A stretch of DNA of 64,000 bases from Streptomyces sp. NBC_01264 (GTDB lineage: Bacteria; Actinomycetota; Actinomycetes; Streptomycetales; Streptomycetaceae), in NCBI RefSeq assembly GCF_026340675.1, contig NZ_JAPEOX010000001.1, positions 6,947,398 to 7,011,397 on the forward strand, read 5' to 3'. The number at the start of each line of letters is the position of its first letter. Within the stretch, counting starts at the first letter, position 1. The translations under genes were made by a program, and so were the position numbers. Under the pieces are notes generated by a model. It made no database searches. It had not been told where the DNA came from and worked only from the letters and a program-made list of their open reading frames with translations. Shown here piece by piece: positions 8,469 through 17,531 of the stretch.

Positions 8469-9438
8469 GCACGCCGACGGCGGGGCCCGGGAGGCGGCCG
8501 TACGCGCGCAGGGTCAGCAGCGCCTCCAGCGTGGCGATCGGGCGCCGCTCCAGCGCGCTGCCCGGCGCCCATGCCGCGCGGCCCACCGGCCAGCCGCCGT
8601 CCGGCTGCTGCAGGCCGGCCAGGAAGCGCAGCGAGCCGTACAGCTCCGCGTCCGTGAACCAGCCGCGGGCGAGGGACCCCGGGCGGCGGGCGAAGTCGTA
8701 CGGGTACAGGCGCTCGCCCGGCGCCGGGTCCGCCACGGGGTCCGGTACGGGGTCCAGTACGACGAGCCGCTGCTCGCGGACGAGCCGCCCCAGCCGGTCC
8801 GCCGCCGCCGTGGCCCGGGCCCGGTCGGGGACCCCGTCCAGGAAGGCCACCGCGCTCCGGATCTCGTACGGGTGCCAGTGGCGCAGGTTCTCCACCCGGT
8901 CCCAGCAGAAGTCCGTCGCACGGAACAGCCACGCGTGCCACACTCGGTTGCGGTGCAGGATCCCGACGACGGGGCCGGTGGCCAGCAGGTCGCCCGGCGG
9001 ATCGTCCTGCAGCGGGTGGTAGGGGGCCGCCGGGTAGCCGCCGGAGGCCGGGGCGGTCGCCGGGAGCGCCCCGTCCGGGGTGGAGACCCGGGTCAGGTGG
9101 GCGCAGAGCCGCTCGATGCGCTGTCCGGCGCAACGGCCCAGGCCGTCCAGCACGCGCAGGGCGTGGGCGGTGTGCAGCGGGTGGCTGAGCGGACCGCGCA
9201 GATCCGGATCCAGGGCGTGGCCGTAGCCGCCGTCGCCGCCCAGATAGGCGCCGAGGGCGGTGTCCACCGGGTCGGCGCCCCCGCCGAGGAAGTGGAACGC
9301 GAACCGCCGCTGCTCCAGGACGCGGGCCGTGAGCCAGATGAACTGCTCGGCGCGGGCGAGCGCGCCCGTCGCCGTGGCCGTCGTGGCCGCCGTCGTCGCT
9401 GTGGTCGCCGCCGGGGCGCGGGCTTCGTCTCCAGGCAT
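8437..9438 (-). CDS. Squalene cyclase/prenyltransferase-like repeat protein
   Basis: Protein of 333 aa built of alpha-alpha barrel style repeats as in prenyltransferases and squalene-hopene cyclases: ALGAYLGGDGGYGHAL near residue 55, HPLHTAHALRVLDGL, and near the C terminus a repeat with AGLQQPDGGWPVG and a helix ending IATLEALLTLRAYGRL. It has no DxDD cyclase motif that I can see, so catalysis of cyclisation is not supported; such proteins are usually annotated only as prenyltransferase/squalene oxidase-repeat proteins. No signal peptide; the N terminus is Ala/Thr-rich. The ATG at 9438 is the first in-frame start before the conserved region. It overlaps azlD tail-to-tail. Confidence 0.75.
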   Translation of the reverse strand: MPGDEARAPAATTATTAATTATATGALARAEQFIWLTARVLEQRRFAFHFLGGGADPVDTALGAYLGGDGGYGHALDPDLRGPLSHPLHTAHALRVLDGLGRCAGQRIERLCAHLTRVSTPDGALPATAPASGGYPAAPYHPLQDDPPGDLLATGPVVGILHRNRVWHAWLFRATDFCWDRVENLRHWHPYEIRSAVAFLDGVPDRARATAAADRLGRLVREQRLVVLDPVPDPVADPAPGERLYPYDFARRPGSLARGWFTDAELYGSLRFLAGLQQPDGGWPVGRAAWAPGSALERRPIATLEALLTLRAYGRLPGPAVGVPSLPGPAAPR

Positions 9439-9519
9439 GGCAGGAACGGTAGGGGTCCGTGCTGCGCCGAGGGGGCCCGAACGGGGAGGGTGCACTCTCC
9501 GGGGCGGGATACTGGAGGC

Positions 9520-9714
9520 ATGCGGTTGACGATTTTCTGGGAGCGGATGGCCGAGCACTTCGGCGCGGGCTACGCGGACTCCTTCGCGCGGGACCACGTC
9601 ATGACGGAGCTCGGGGGACGCACGGTCCACGAGGCGCTCGACGCGGGCTGGGAGGCCAAGGACGTGTGGCGCGCGGTGTGTTCGGCGGTGGACGTCCCCG
9701 CCTCGCTGCGCTAG
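9520..9714 (+). CDS. DUF3046 small protein
   Basis: Protein of 64 aa (starts MRLTIFWERMAEHFGAGYAD) with the DUF3046 pattern: FW-RM, a central DHVMTELGGRTVHEALDAG segment and WRAVC-VPASLR at the end. The family is actinobacterial and commonly lies just upstream of recA; its function is unknown. The ATG at 9520 has GGAGGC immediately upstream (ACTGGAGGCATG). It is divergent from the squalene-cyclase-like gene, with an 81-bp gap holding its promoter. Confidence 0.85.
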   Translation: MRLTIFWERMAEHFGAGYADSFARDHVMTELGGRTVHEALDAGWEAKDVWRAVCSAVDVPASLR

Positions 9715-9865
9715 GCCGTCTCTGGCCCGGTGCGCCCGGCCGGCCGTTCCGGAGGCCGTCGCACAGGTCGTTCCGCAGGTCGGTCCGGCTCCCGGTCCCC
9801 CCGTGGGGGCGGGGCCGCCGCGAACGCTTCGCCGTTCGCGGCGCCAGTGGGACAGACTGGTCGGC

Positions 9866-11119
9866 GTGGCAGCCAGTGATGAGACGACCGACCGGCCCGA
9901 AGACCCCCGGAGCGCGCCGCCGACCCGCTCGGCGGCCGCGGCGGACCCCTCGGCCGCAGGCCCCGTAACGGAGGGATCCGGTGCGCCGGGTCCCGGCGGT
10001 GAACCGGCTCCTCCGGATGCCCGGATGCCGCGCTGGCTGCCGCGCGCGGTGGTCCTCGTACTGGCCCTGGTGGCCTGCTTCCAGCTCGGCAGCTGGGCCT
10101 TCCACCAGCTCATCGGGCTGCTCGTCAACATCCTGATCGCGTTCTTCCTCGCGCTCGCGATAGAACCGGCCGTGGCCAGGATGGCGGCCCGCGGCATGCG
10201 CCGCGGGCTCGCCACCTTCCTGGTGTTCCTCGGGGTGTTCGTCGCGGCCGTCGGATTCCTCGTCCTGCTCGGCTCGGTCCTGGCCGCACAGATCGTCGAC
10301 CTGGTGGAGGGCTTCCCCGGCTATCTCGACTCGCTGATCGGCTCGATCAACGACACCTTCCACACGGACCTGTCCCGGCTGGACATCCAGGACAGCCTGC
10401 TGCACTCGGACTGGCTGCAGAAATACGTGCAGAACAGCGCCAGCGGGGTGCTCGACGTGTCCGCCACCGTGCTCGGCGGACTGTTCAAGCTGCTGACGAT
10501 CGGTCTGTTCTCCTTCTACTTCGCCGCCGACGGGCCGCGACTGCGCCGCGCGCTGTGCTCCGTACTGCCTCCCAGGAAGCAGGCGGAGGTGCTGCGCGCG
10601 TGGGAGATCGCCGTCACCAAGACGGGCGGATACCTCTACTCGCGCGGGCTGATGGCACTGATCTCCGGGATCGCGCACTACATCGTGTTCGCGGTGCTGG
10701 GCGTGCCGTACGCACCCGCGCTCGCGGTGTGGGTGGGGCTGGTGTCGCAGTTCATCCCCACCATCGGCACCTACCTGGCGGGTGCGCTGCCGATGCTGCT
10801 CGCCTTCACGGTGAACCCCTGGTACGCGCTGTACGTCCTCGGATTCGTGGTGGTGTACCAGCAGTTCGAGAACTACGTGCTCCAGCCGAAGCTCACCTCG
10901 AAGACGGTGGACATCCACCCGGCGGTGGCCTTCGGATCGGTCATCGCCGGCACCGCCCTGCTGGGCGCGGTCGGGGCGCTCATCGCGATCCCGGCCGTCG
11001 CCACGCTGCAGGCGTTCCTCGGGGCGTACGTGAAGCGGTACGCGCTGACCGACGACGCGGACGCCTCTACTTCGCGTTCTCGTCCGCGGCGCCGAGTACG
11101 GCTGCCAGGGCGTCGGTGA
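9866..11119 (+). CDS. AI-2E transporter-family (PerM/UPF0118) membrane protein
   Basis: Membrane protein of 417 aa of the AI-2E exporter superfamily. An Ala/Pro-rich cytosolic N terminus of ~50 residues is followed by a hydrophobic pair (VVLVLALVACFQLGSWAFH; LVNILIAFFLALAIEPAV), a third helix (FLVFLGVFVAAVGFLVLLG), a soluble linker, then four or more helices containing PYAPALAVWVGLVSQFIPTIG and the family-typical GTALLGAVGALIAIPAVA. The substrate cannot be predicted; the family name does not imply AI-2. The GTG at 9866 is chosen because upstream in-frame sequence is not conserved-looking. The last 53 bp overlap the convergent ClpN-domain gene. Confidence 0.85.
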   Translation: MAASDETTDRPEDPRSAPPTRSAAAADPSAAGPVTEGSGAPGPGGEPAPPDARMPRWLPRAVVLVLALVACFQLGSWAFHQLIGLLVNILIAFFLALAIEPAVARMAARGMRRGLATFLVFLGVFVAAVGFLVLLGSVLAAQIVDLVEGFPGYLDSLIGSINDTFHTDLSRLDIQDSLLHSDWLQKYVQNSASGVLDVSATVLGGLFKLLTIGLFSFYFAADGPRLRRALCSVLPPRKQAEVLRAWEIAVTKTGGYLYSRGLMALISGIAHYIVFAVLGVPYAPALAVWVGLVSQFIPTIGTYLAGALPMLLAFTVNPWYALYVLGFVVVYQQFENYVLQPKLTSKTVDIHPAVAFGSVIAGTALLGAVGALIAIPAVATLQAFLGAYVKRYALTDDADASTSRSRPRRRVRLPGRR

Positions 11120-11828
11120 CCCAGTTCTCGACCGTGTCCTTGTCCACGCCGAGGCCGCTGAGCGGACCCGTTCCGTTCTCCAGCTCCAGGAGCGCGAGCA
11201 GGACGTGCTCGGTACCCACGTAGCCGTGGCCCAGGCGCAGGGCCTCGCGGAAGGTGAGCTCCAGGGCCTTCTTCGCCGAGGCGTCGAAGGGGATCAGGGC
11301 GGGGAGGTCCGCCACGGCCGGGGGCAGGCCCGCCGTCGCGGCGGCGCGTACCTCGTCGGCCGCGACGCCCTGGGCGGCGATGGCCCGGGCCGCGAGGCCC
11401 TCGTCCTCGGCCAGCAGCCCGAGGACGAGGTGCTCGGTGCGGATCTCGGCGTTGGCGGCGGTGCGGGCCTCGTTCTGCGCGGTCACCACCACGTTGCGGG
11501 CGCGGGGGGTGAAGCGGGCGAAGCCCTGGCCGGGGTCGAGCGGGGCCTCGCCCTCCTTGTCGGCCTTCGGTACGAAGCGCTTCTGGGCGGCCTGGCGGGT
11601 GACGCCCATGCTGCGGCCGATGTCGGTCCAGGAGGCGCCGGAGCGGCGGGCCTGGTCGACGAAGTGGCCGATGAGGTGGTCCGCGACGTCCCCGAGGGCC
11701 TCGGCGGCGACGACTGCGCCGCTGAGCTGCTCCAGGGTGTCGGTGTGGACTTTCTTGATGGCCTCGATGAGGTCGTCGAGGCGTACCGGATTGGTCATGC
11801 GAACGGGTTCCACCGAAGGGTTCGTCAT
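11067..11828 (-). CDS. Clp N-domain protein with N-terminal helix-turn-helix
   Basis: Protein of 253 aa. Residues ~15-85 contain a helix-turn-helix (SWTDIGRSMGVTRQAAQKRF). Residues ~100-250 contain two Clp_N repeats (FTPRARNVVVTAQNEARTAA with IRTEHLVLGLLAE; then FDASAKKALELTFREALRLG with YVGTEHVLLALLE). It lacks the AAA+ ATPase modules of ClpA/B/C, so it is likely a substrate- or adaptor-binding or regulatory protein rather than a chaperone. The ATG at 11828 lies about 7 nt after the -10 box, suggesting a leaderless mRNA. Two palindromes overlap the promoter and the protein's own HTH makes autoregulation plausible. A second in-frame ATG at 11798 is possible. Confidence 0.82.
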   Translation of the reverse strand: MTNPSVEPVRMTNPVRLDDLIEAIKKVHTDTLEQLSGAVVAAEALGDVADHLIGHFVDQARRSGASWTDIGRSMGVTRQAAQKRFVPKADKEGEAPLDPGQGFARFTPRARNVVVTAQNEARTAANAEIRTEHLVLGLLAEDEGLAARAIAAQGVAADEVRAAATAGLPPAVADLPALIPFDASAKKALELTFREALRLGHGYVGTEHVLLALLELENGTGPLSGLGVDKDTVENWVTDALAAVLGAADENAK

Positions 11829-11832
11829 GAGG

Positions 11833-11877
11833 CAACCCTAGGTTGACAGTCGGAAAGGTGTCAACCCTGGGTTGTCA
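11833..11877 (-). promoter_or_regulatory. Leaderless promoter with two palindromic operators (ClpN/HTH gene)
   Basis: On the minus strand a -35 TTGACA (11857-11862) and a -10 TAGGGT (11833-11838) are separated by 18 nt; the ATG at 11828 begins 5 nt after the -10, so transcription should start at or next to the start codon. CAACCCTGGGTTG (11862-11874) is a perfect palindrome around one central base and abuts the -35. CAACCCTAGGTTG (11833-11845) is a near-identical copy covering the -10. Two similar palindromes on both core elements are a classical repressor arrangement. Confidence 0.75.
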
Positions 11878-11925
11878 CTCGGTCCGGTTCTCGCGGCGCC
11901 GTCACTTCTGGTTCCCGCGGCGCCG

Positions 11926-12492
11926 TCACTCTCCCGGTTCCCCCAGTGCGAAGCTCGCGCGCTCGTGCCAGGCCGTCCCGTCGTAGGCCACCAGGTCGAC
12001 GGTGCGGGCGCGGGCGGTGAGCGGGAGTCGGCCGCCCAGGTCCGCCTCGGCGGCGTCCAGGTCCGCCTCGGCGGCGCGCTGGGCCACCGTGAGGTGCGGG
12101 ACCGGGTCCGGGTAGCGGCCGCCGTAGGGGCGGACGTCCGGCCAGCGCTCGGTGATCGCACGGGTCAGCCGGCGCAGCGGGGCGTCCGGCTCCGGGGCGA
12201 GGTAGAGCATCCCCGGGAACCGGTCGGTCCGCTCGAAGCGCAGGTCGAAGGCGTGGTGGGGGCTCAGGGCCGCGGCGATCCCGGCGAGGACCGGGGCGTC
12301 GATCAGGTCCTCCTGGAGGAACGGGTAGAGCACGCTCACGTGCGCCGGAACCCCGGCCCCGGCCCGGGCGGCGGGGTCGATCCGGTCCCGCCAGCCCCGG
12401 ACCACGGGTTCCGCTTCGGGGATCCGCACGATGAGCGCGGTGCGGCCGGCGGGGAACATGCTGGAGGTGGTGTCGTCCGCGGTGTCCGTCAT
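11926..12492 (-). CDS. 2'-5' RNA ligase / 2H phosphoesterase family protein
   Basis: Protein of 188 aa with the two His-x-Thr/Ser motifs of the 2H superfamily: HVSVLYPF near residue 50 and HLTVAQ near residue 130, spaced as in LigT-like cyclic phosphodiesterases. Known relatives hydrolyse 2',3'-cyclic phosphates or cyclic nucleotide ends; the substrate here is unknown. No signal peptide. The ATG at 12492 is chosen as the first start before [14 protein letters not shown]. It is divergent from recA with 184 bp between the two starts, which holds the recA promoter. Confidence 0.82.
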   Translation of the reverse strand: MTDTADDTTSSMFPAGRTALIVRIPEAEPVVRGWRDRIDPAARAGAGVPAHVSVLYPFLQEDLIDAPVLAGIAAALSPHHAFDLRFERTDRFPGMLYLAPEPDAPLRRLTRAITERWPDVRPYGGRYPDPVPHLTVAQRAAEADLDAAEADLGGRLPLTARARTVDLVAYDGTAWHERASFALGEPGE

Positions 12493-12545
12493 GGGAACGG
12501 ATCATGCCAGCCGGCGGTGGGGCGGACGGGTCCGGCGTGGCGCGC

Positions 12546-12575
12546 TTGACAGGGAAATCGAACACGCATTCTTAT
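12546..12575 (+). promoter_or_regulatory. recA promoter with LexA-type SOS box
   Basis: A -35 TTGACA (12546-12551), 18-nt spacer and -10 TCTTAT (12570-12575) lie ~100 bp before recA. Within the spacer and overlapping the -10 is GAACACGCATTC (12560-12571), a one-mismatch version of the actinobacterial GAAC-N4-GTTC SOS box. It resembles the Cheo-like box described for Streptomyces recA. LexA bound here would cover the -10; lexA itself lies at the other end of this window. Confidence 0.88.
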
Positions 12576-12676
12576 TGGTTATCCACAGCCGAACCGGACG
12601 TGGGACCGCGTTGTCAGTGGCAGGCGTTAGCGTCAATGGCGTGAAGCGATCGACTCAAGCAAATCGGGTGGAACCC

Positions 12677-13798
12677 ATGGCAGGCAACGACCGCGAGAAG
12701 GCTCTCGAAGCCGCGCTCGCACAGATTGAACGGCAGTTCGGCAAGGGTGCCGTGATGCGTCTCGGCGACAAGCCGAACGACCCCATCGAGGTCATCCCCA
12801 CCGGATCGACCGCGCTGGACATCGCGCTCGGCGTCGGCGGGCTGCCGCGCGGCCGTGTGATCGAGGTGTACGGGCCGGAGTCCTCCGGTAAGACGACCCT
12901 GACGCTGCATGCCGTGGCCAACGCGCAGAAGGCCGGCGGCACCGTGGCCTTCGTGGACGCCGAGCACGCGCTCGACCCCGAGTACGCCAAGGCCCTCGGC
13001 GTCGACACCGACAACCTCATCCTGTCCCAGCCGGACACCGGCGAGCAGGCGCTGGAGATCGTGGACATGCTGGTCCGCTCCGGCGCGCTGGACCTCATCG
13101 TCATCGACTCCGTCGCGGCCCTCGTGCCGCGCGCGGAGATCGAGGGCGAGATGGGCGACTCGCACGTGGGTCTCCAGGCCCGCCTGATGAGCCAGGCCCT
13201 CCGGAAGATCACCGGTGCGCTCAACCAGTCCAAGACCACCGCGATCTTCATCAACCAGCTCCGCGAAAAGATCGGTGTGATGTTCGGCTCGCCGGAGACC
13301 ACCACCGGTGGCCGCGCGCTGAAGTTCTACGCCTCCGTGCGCCTCGACATCCGGCGCATCGAGACCCTCAAGGACGGCACGGACGCGGTCGGCAACCGCA
13401 CCCGCGTCAAGGTCGTCAAGAACAAGGTCGCGCCGCCCTTCAAGCAGGCCGAGTTCGACATCCTCTACGGCCACGGCATCAGCCGCGAGGGCGGCCTGAT
13501 CGACATGGGCGTGGAGCACGGCTTCGTCCGCAAGGCCGGTGCATGGTACACGTACGAGGGCGACCAGCTCGGCCAGGGCAAGGAGAACGCGCGGAAGTTC
13601 CTCTGCGACAACCCCGCCCTGTCCGACGAGATCGAGCGGAAGATCAAGGAGAAGCTGGGCGTCGGCATCCGCAAGACGGACACCGCTGCCGCTGCCACGG
13701 CCGAGGCCGGCGCGGACGCGTCCGCCGAGACCGCGGCCGTGCCCGCTCCCGCGTCGAAGGCCAAGACCGCGGTCAAGGCCGCCGTCGCTAAGAGCTGA
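12677..13798 (+). CDS. recA: RecA recombinase
   Basis: RecA of 373 aa forms ATP-dependent filaments on single-stranded DNA, drives strand exchange and stimulates LexA self-cleavage. The sequence shows the N-terminal [13 protein letters not shown], Walker [11 protein letters not shown], Walker [13 protein letters not shown], the L2 loop region [17 protein letters not shown], and the usual Ala/Lys-rich acidic tail. Length matches Streptomyces RecA. The ATG at 12677 directly precedes [18 protein letters not shown], a typical actinobacterial RecA start. recX starts 3 bp after the stop, so the two are one operon under the SOS promoter at 12546-12575. Confidence 0.98.
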   Translation: MAGNDREKALEAALAQIERQFGKGAVMRLGDKPNDPIEVIPTGSTALDIALGVGGLPRGRVIEVYGPESSGKTTLTLHAVANAQKAGGTVAFVDAEHALDPEYAKALGVDTDNLILSQPDTGEQALEIVDMLVRSGALDLIVIDSVAALVPRAEIEGEMGDSHVGLQARLMSQALRKITGALNQSKTTAIFINQLREKIGVMFGSPETTTGGRALKFYASVRLDIRRIETLKDGTDAVGNRTRVKVVKNKVAPPFKQAEFDILYGHGISREGGLIDMGVEHGFVRKAGAWYTYEGDQLGQGKENARKFLCDNPALSDEIERKIKEKLGVGIRKTDTAAAATAEAGADASAETAAVPAPASKAKTAVKAAVAKS

Positions 13799-13801
13799 CC
13801 C

Positions 13802-14491
13802 GTGTGGGAGCACGAAAGGGGCGGCGCTGACGGCACCGGCGGCACCGACGGTCCGGACGGCGCTGAGGACCGCCGCGAGGGCAGTCGCCGGGGCCGCCGC
13901 GAGAGCGGCGGCCGGGGAGGCCGTCGTTCGGAGGGCCGGGGGGACCGTGAAGGCCGGGAGGGCCGGGAGGGCCGCCAGGAACTGCCGCCCCAGAGTCCCG
14001 AGGAGCAGGCGCGGGCGATCTGTCTGCGCCAGCTCACCGGGATGCCCCGCACCCGGCGGCAGCTCGCGGACGCCCTGGCCAAGCGGGACATCCCCGAGGA
14101 GGTGTCGGAGCAGGTCCTCTCCCGGTTCGAGGAGGTGGGCCTGATCGACGACGCCGCGTTCGCCGGCGCCTGGGTCGAGTCCCGGCACCGGGGACGGGGG
14201 CTGGCCCGCCGGGCGCTCGCGCAGGAACTCCGTACCAAGGGGGTGGCACCCACCCTCGTACAGGAGGCCCTGGAGCAGCTCGACTCCGACCAGGAGGAGG
14301 AGACCGCCCGGGAGCTCGTGGAGCGCAAGCTCCGCGCGACCCGGGGCCTGGAGCGGGACAAGCGGATCCGGCGCCTCGCCGGAATGCTCGCCCGCAAGGG
14401 GTACCCCGAGGGCATGGCCCTGCGGGTGGTCCGGGGCGCACTGGAGGCGGAGGGCGAAGACGCCGAGGATGCCGAAGATCTGACGACCTGA
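13802..14491 (+). CDS. recX: RecX regulatory protein
   Basis: RecX (229 aa) binds RecA filaments and limits their extension and ATPase activity. The first ~70 residues are Gly/Arg/Glu-rich low complexity, common in Streptomyces RecX. The RecX core follows with ARAICLRQLTGMPRTRRQLAD, a FEEVGLIDDAAFAGAWVESR segment, RGLARRALAQELRTKGV, and a third repeat near KGYPEGMALRVVRGAL. The GTG at 13802 is 3 bp after the recA stop, consistent with coupled translation. The low-complexity N terminus makes the precise start uncertain; a later start would not affect the core. Confidence 0.93.
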   Translation: MWEHERGGADGTGGTDGPDGAEDRREGSRRGRRESGGRGGRRSEGRGDREGREGREGRQELPPQSPEEQARAICLRQLTGMPRTRRQLADALAKRDIPEEVSEQVLSRFEEVGLIDDAAFAGAWVESRHRGRGLARRALAQELRTKGVAPTLVQEALEQLDSDQEEETARELVERKLRATRGLERDKRIRRLAGMLARKGYPEGMALRVVRGALEAEGEDAEDAEDLTT

Positions 14492-14519
14492 CGACCTGAC
14501 GGTGTGACACGCGGCCGAG

Positions 14520-14556
14520 CCGTGCGCCCGGACCGCACGGGGTGGGGCTAGCCCCA
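14520..14556 (+). terminator. Possible terminator hairpins after recX
   Basis: CCGTGCG (14520-14526) pairs with CGCACGG (14534-14540) across a 7-nt loop, followed by the 14-bp perfect palindrome TGGGGCTAGCCCCA (14543-14556). There is no T-run, which is common for Streptomyces terminators. It lies 29 bp after recX and before the degraded permease gene. Confidence 0.4.
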
Positions 14557-14615
14557 GGCCGGGGACGCCGGGGCGCTCCAATGTTCCGAGGCGGCCCCGG
14601 CGGCAGAGTTTTCCC

Positions 14616-16863
14616 ATGATGCTGCGCTACGCACTCCAGACCGTCCGGGACCGCAAGGCCGGTTTCCTCGGCACCTTCCTCGCCCTGCTGTGCGCGGAGC
14701 GCGAAGCCCTCGTACGGGCACGCCTGGAGCTCGGCCGCGCTCACCCCCTTTACGCTCGCCGAGGGACGCGCACCCCGCGGCGGTGACGAGGTCGTCGTCG
14801 ACCGCGGACTCGCGGCCCGCGCGGCCCTGAAGCCCGGCTCCGCGCTCACCGTGCAGTCCACCGGCGCGCCCAAGACCTATACCGTCAGCGGGATCGCAGC
14901 TCCGGCCGGCGGGAACCTCGCGCACCAGAGCGCGCTGTTCTTCGGCGACGCCGAGGCGCAGCGGCTCGCCGCCCGTGACGGCCGGGTCAGCGCCATCGGG
15001 GTACTGCCCGAGGCCGGGGTCGACGCGGGCGAGCTGGCCGGGCGGATCCGGCAGGCGCTCCAGGGCACCACCGCGCAGGTGGCCACCGGCCACCAGCGGG
15101 GCCCCGTGGAGTTCCTCGACGCGGCCGGTGCCCGGATCAAGCTGGTCTCCATGGGCGGCGCGATGGGCGGTACCTCGCTCCTCGTGGCGATCCTCGTGGT
15201 CGTCGGTACCTTCTCCCTGTCGATCCAGCAGCGCCACCGCGAACTCGCCCTGCTCCGCGCCATCGCCGCCACCCCCAAGCAGCTGCGGGGCATGATCGGC
15301 CGCGAGGCGCTCCTCGTGGGGCTCGCCGCCGGAATCGCCGGAGCCCTCGCCGGGCTGCCGCTGGCCGCCTGGCTGCACGGCCGGTTCGTCGAGGCGGGGG
15401 TCGTCCCGGTGACCCTGGAACGCACCGCCGGGATCTTCCCGATGATCGCCGCCGTCGGCGCGAGCCTGCTCGGCGCATGGGCCGCGGCCCGGATCACCGC
15501 ACGGCGCGTGGCCCGCGTGCGCCCCGCCGAAGCCCTGGCCGAGGCCGCCGTCGAGCGCGGCCGCCCCGCGTGGGCGCGGCTCGTCGCCGGGGCGCTGCTG
15601 CTGGCGGCCGGGGTGGTGCTGGTCGCCGTACTCAGTACGCTGCGCACCGAGCCGGCCTCGACCCCGGTCACCTTCCTCGCCGTCGTGGTGCTCGCCGGAG
15701 CCGTCTCCCTGCTGGGCCCGGTGATCGTCAAGGGCGCGGCCGCGCTGCTCGCCGGGCCGCTGCGGCTGGCCGGCCCGGGCGGCCGGCTGGCCACCGCCAA
15801 CCTGCGCGGCAACGCGACCCGGATGGCCTCCGCGGTCACCCCGCTCACCCTGCTGATCGGGATGGCCTGCACCGTCCTCTTCGTCACCCCGACGCTCGGC
15901 GACGCGGCCCGGGCGCAGGCCCGTGAGGGCGTACGGGCCGAGTGGGTGCTCCAGGGCCGGGGGCCGGGGGTTCCCGGCGCCGCCGCCGAGCGGATCCGCC
16001 GGACCCCCGGGGTCCTCGCGGCCACCGAGATCGTGCACACCTCGATCCGGGTGGGGCTGACGAAGTACGCGGCGCAGGGCGTGACCCCGGCCGGGCTCGA
16101 CCGGACCTGGGACCCGGGGGTGACGGCCGGGAGCCTGGCGGGGTTCGGGGAGAAGAGCGTCGCGGTGAGCGACCTGGCCGCGGACCAGCTGGGCCTGAAG
16201 CCGGGCAGCCCGCTCTCGCTGTCGCTGGGGGACGGCACGCCGGTCACCCTGACCGTGTCCGCGGTGTACGCGCGCGGGCTGGGCTTCGGCGACGTGACGC
16301 TGCCGCACGGCCTGACGGCCGCGCACGTCGACGACCCGCTGGCTTCGAGCGTGCTGGTGGCCGGTCCCGCGACGCGGGAGGCACTCGCCTCGGCGGTACG
16401 GGAGTACCCGGGCGTGGCCGTGCTGTCGGCGGCCGAAGCGGACGGCGCGCGGGCGGAGCGGCAGGCGGCCGGATCGGAGATCAACCTGCTGGCGATGGGA
16501 CTCGTCCTGGCCGTCACCGCGATCGCGGTGGCCAACACCCTGGCGATGTCCACGGGGGAGCGGCTGCGCGAGTTCGCGATGCTGAGGCTCGCGGGTGCGA
16601 CGCGGCGGCAGGTGCGGGGGATGCTGCGGCTGGAGGCGCTGGCGGTGCTCCTGATGGGGGTGGTGCTGGGGTCGGGGATCGCGCTCGCGGTCCTGACCGC
16701 GTTCAGCGTGGGCATGACGGGGACGGCCGCCGCGGTGGTGCTTCCGCTGGTGTACGCGATGGTCGTGGGTGGCGCGGGGCTGCTGGCCCTGTCCGCCACG
16801 GGCTTCGCCGGGCGGCTGGCGATGCGCCCCCGCCCGGTGGACCTGGCGACGGCCAAGGGCTAG
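14616..16863 (+). pseudogene. FtsX-type ABC transporter permease, internally deleted and frameshifted
   Basis: An ATG at 14616 opens a typical MacB/FtsX permease N terminus (MLRYALQTVRDRKAGFLGTF LALLC), but that frame stops at 14784-14786 after 56 codons. The homologous sequence resumes in the +1 frame (GHAWSSAALTPFTLAEGRAP) from about 14705 and stays open to 16863. About 100 residues of the first extracytoplasmic domain normally found between these parts are missing, with the junction near 14695-14710. The rest is well preserved: an FtsX core with GTFSLSIQQRHRELALLRAI, a second core with ERLREFAMLRLAGATRRQVR, and about eight membrane helices. The usual ATP-binding partner gene is not adjacent. 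A truncated product from a start such as 14851 (670 aa) is possible, but full function is unlikely. Confidence 0.8.
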
Positions 16864-17150
16864 CCCTCGGGGCTCCGCCCCGGGCCCGCCTTCCCGGGGG
16901 GACCGGCCCCCGGCCCCCCGGCCCCCCTGGCGCCTCAGATGCCGGCGAGGCCGGGGGCTGGTCCCCGGCCGCACGCCGTGGGTGTGCCGCTGCGCGGGGC
17001 GGGTAGGGGGCCAAGCCCCGCAGGGCCAACTCGGCCGCACCCGCCCACCCAACCCCGTGCCGGGACGGCAGTGGCGGGCACCCCGCCGGCCCCCGCCGGC
17101 CCCGCCGGACGGTGCCCGGCGCAGCGGGGCGAAGCCCGCGCAGCGGGGCG
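16864..17150. repeat. GC-rich intergenic region with dispersed repeat segments
   Basis: 287 bp without a supportable gene. It contains GTGCCCGGCGCAGCGGGGCG (17112-17131) and a GCCCCGCAGGGCC-type block (~17013), both also present with small changes in the intergenic region after miaB (39249 and 39131). Short G/C palindromes are abundant. It lies between two convergent genes and may act as a diffuse terminator. Confidence 0.55.
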
Positions 17151-17531
17151 TTAAGAAGGAACCACCGGTAGGCCCGCGGCCTTCCAGGATTGGAAGCCGC
17201 CCGTGAGGTCCGTTGCGTGGGGGAGGGACAGGGCGTGGAGGGAGGCCGCCGCGAGGGTGGAGGCGTAGCCCTCGTTGCAGATGACGATGACGCGGATGTC
17301 GTGGTCCACCGCCTCCGGGAGGCGGTGGGAGCCCTCGGGGTCGAGGCGCCATTCCAGTTCGTTGCGTTCGATCAGCAGGGCGCCGGGGATCAGTCCGTCC
17401 CGCTCGCGCAGGGCCTGGTACCGGATGTCGACCAGCAGGGCCCCGGTCAGGGACTCCGCGTGCGCCTGGGCCGCGTCCACGCGGGTGTACGTGGTCCGCA
17501 GCCGGTCGATCAGCGCGTCGATGCCGCTCAC
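17151..17531 (-). CDS. Rhodanese-like sulfurtransferase domain protein
   Basis: Single-domain rhodanese of 126 aa. It has the CH2A-like LLVDIRYQALRERDGLIPGAL segment, IERNELEWRLDPEG, and the active-site loop ICNEGYASTLAA with the predicted catalytic Cys, then DLTGGFQSWKAAGLPV. It would transfer sulfane sulfur, probably in the cytosol. The GTG start overlaps the stop of the cysteine dioxygenase gene by four bases (GTGA), so the pair is translationally coupled. That supports a role in handling sulfur from cysteine oxidation or persulfides. Confidence 0.9.
   Translation of the reverse strand: MSGIDALIDRLRTTYTRVDAAQAHAESLTGALLVDIRYQALRERDGLIPGALLIERNELEWRLDPEGSHRLPEAVDHDIRVIVICNEGYASTLAAASLHALSLPHATDLTGGFQSWKAAGLPVVPS

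Noticed and set aside
14548..17352. 934-codon open frame on the minus strand opposite the permease
   Set aside because: Gly/Arg/Pro/His-rich mirror of a conserved permease; no start with a ribosome binding site and no recognisable domain.
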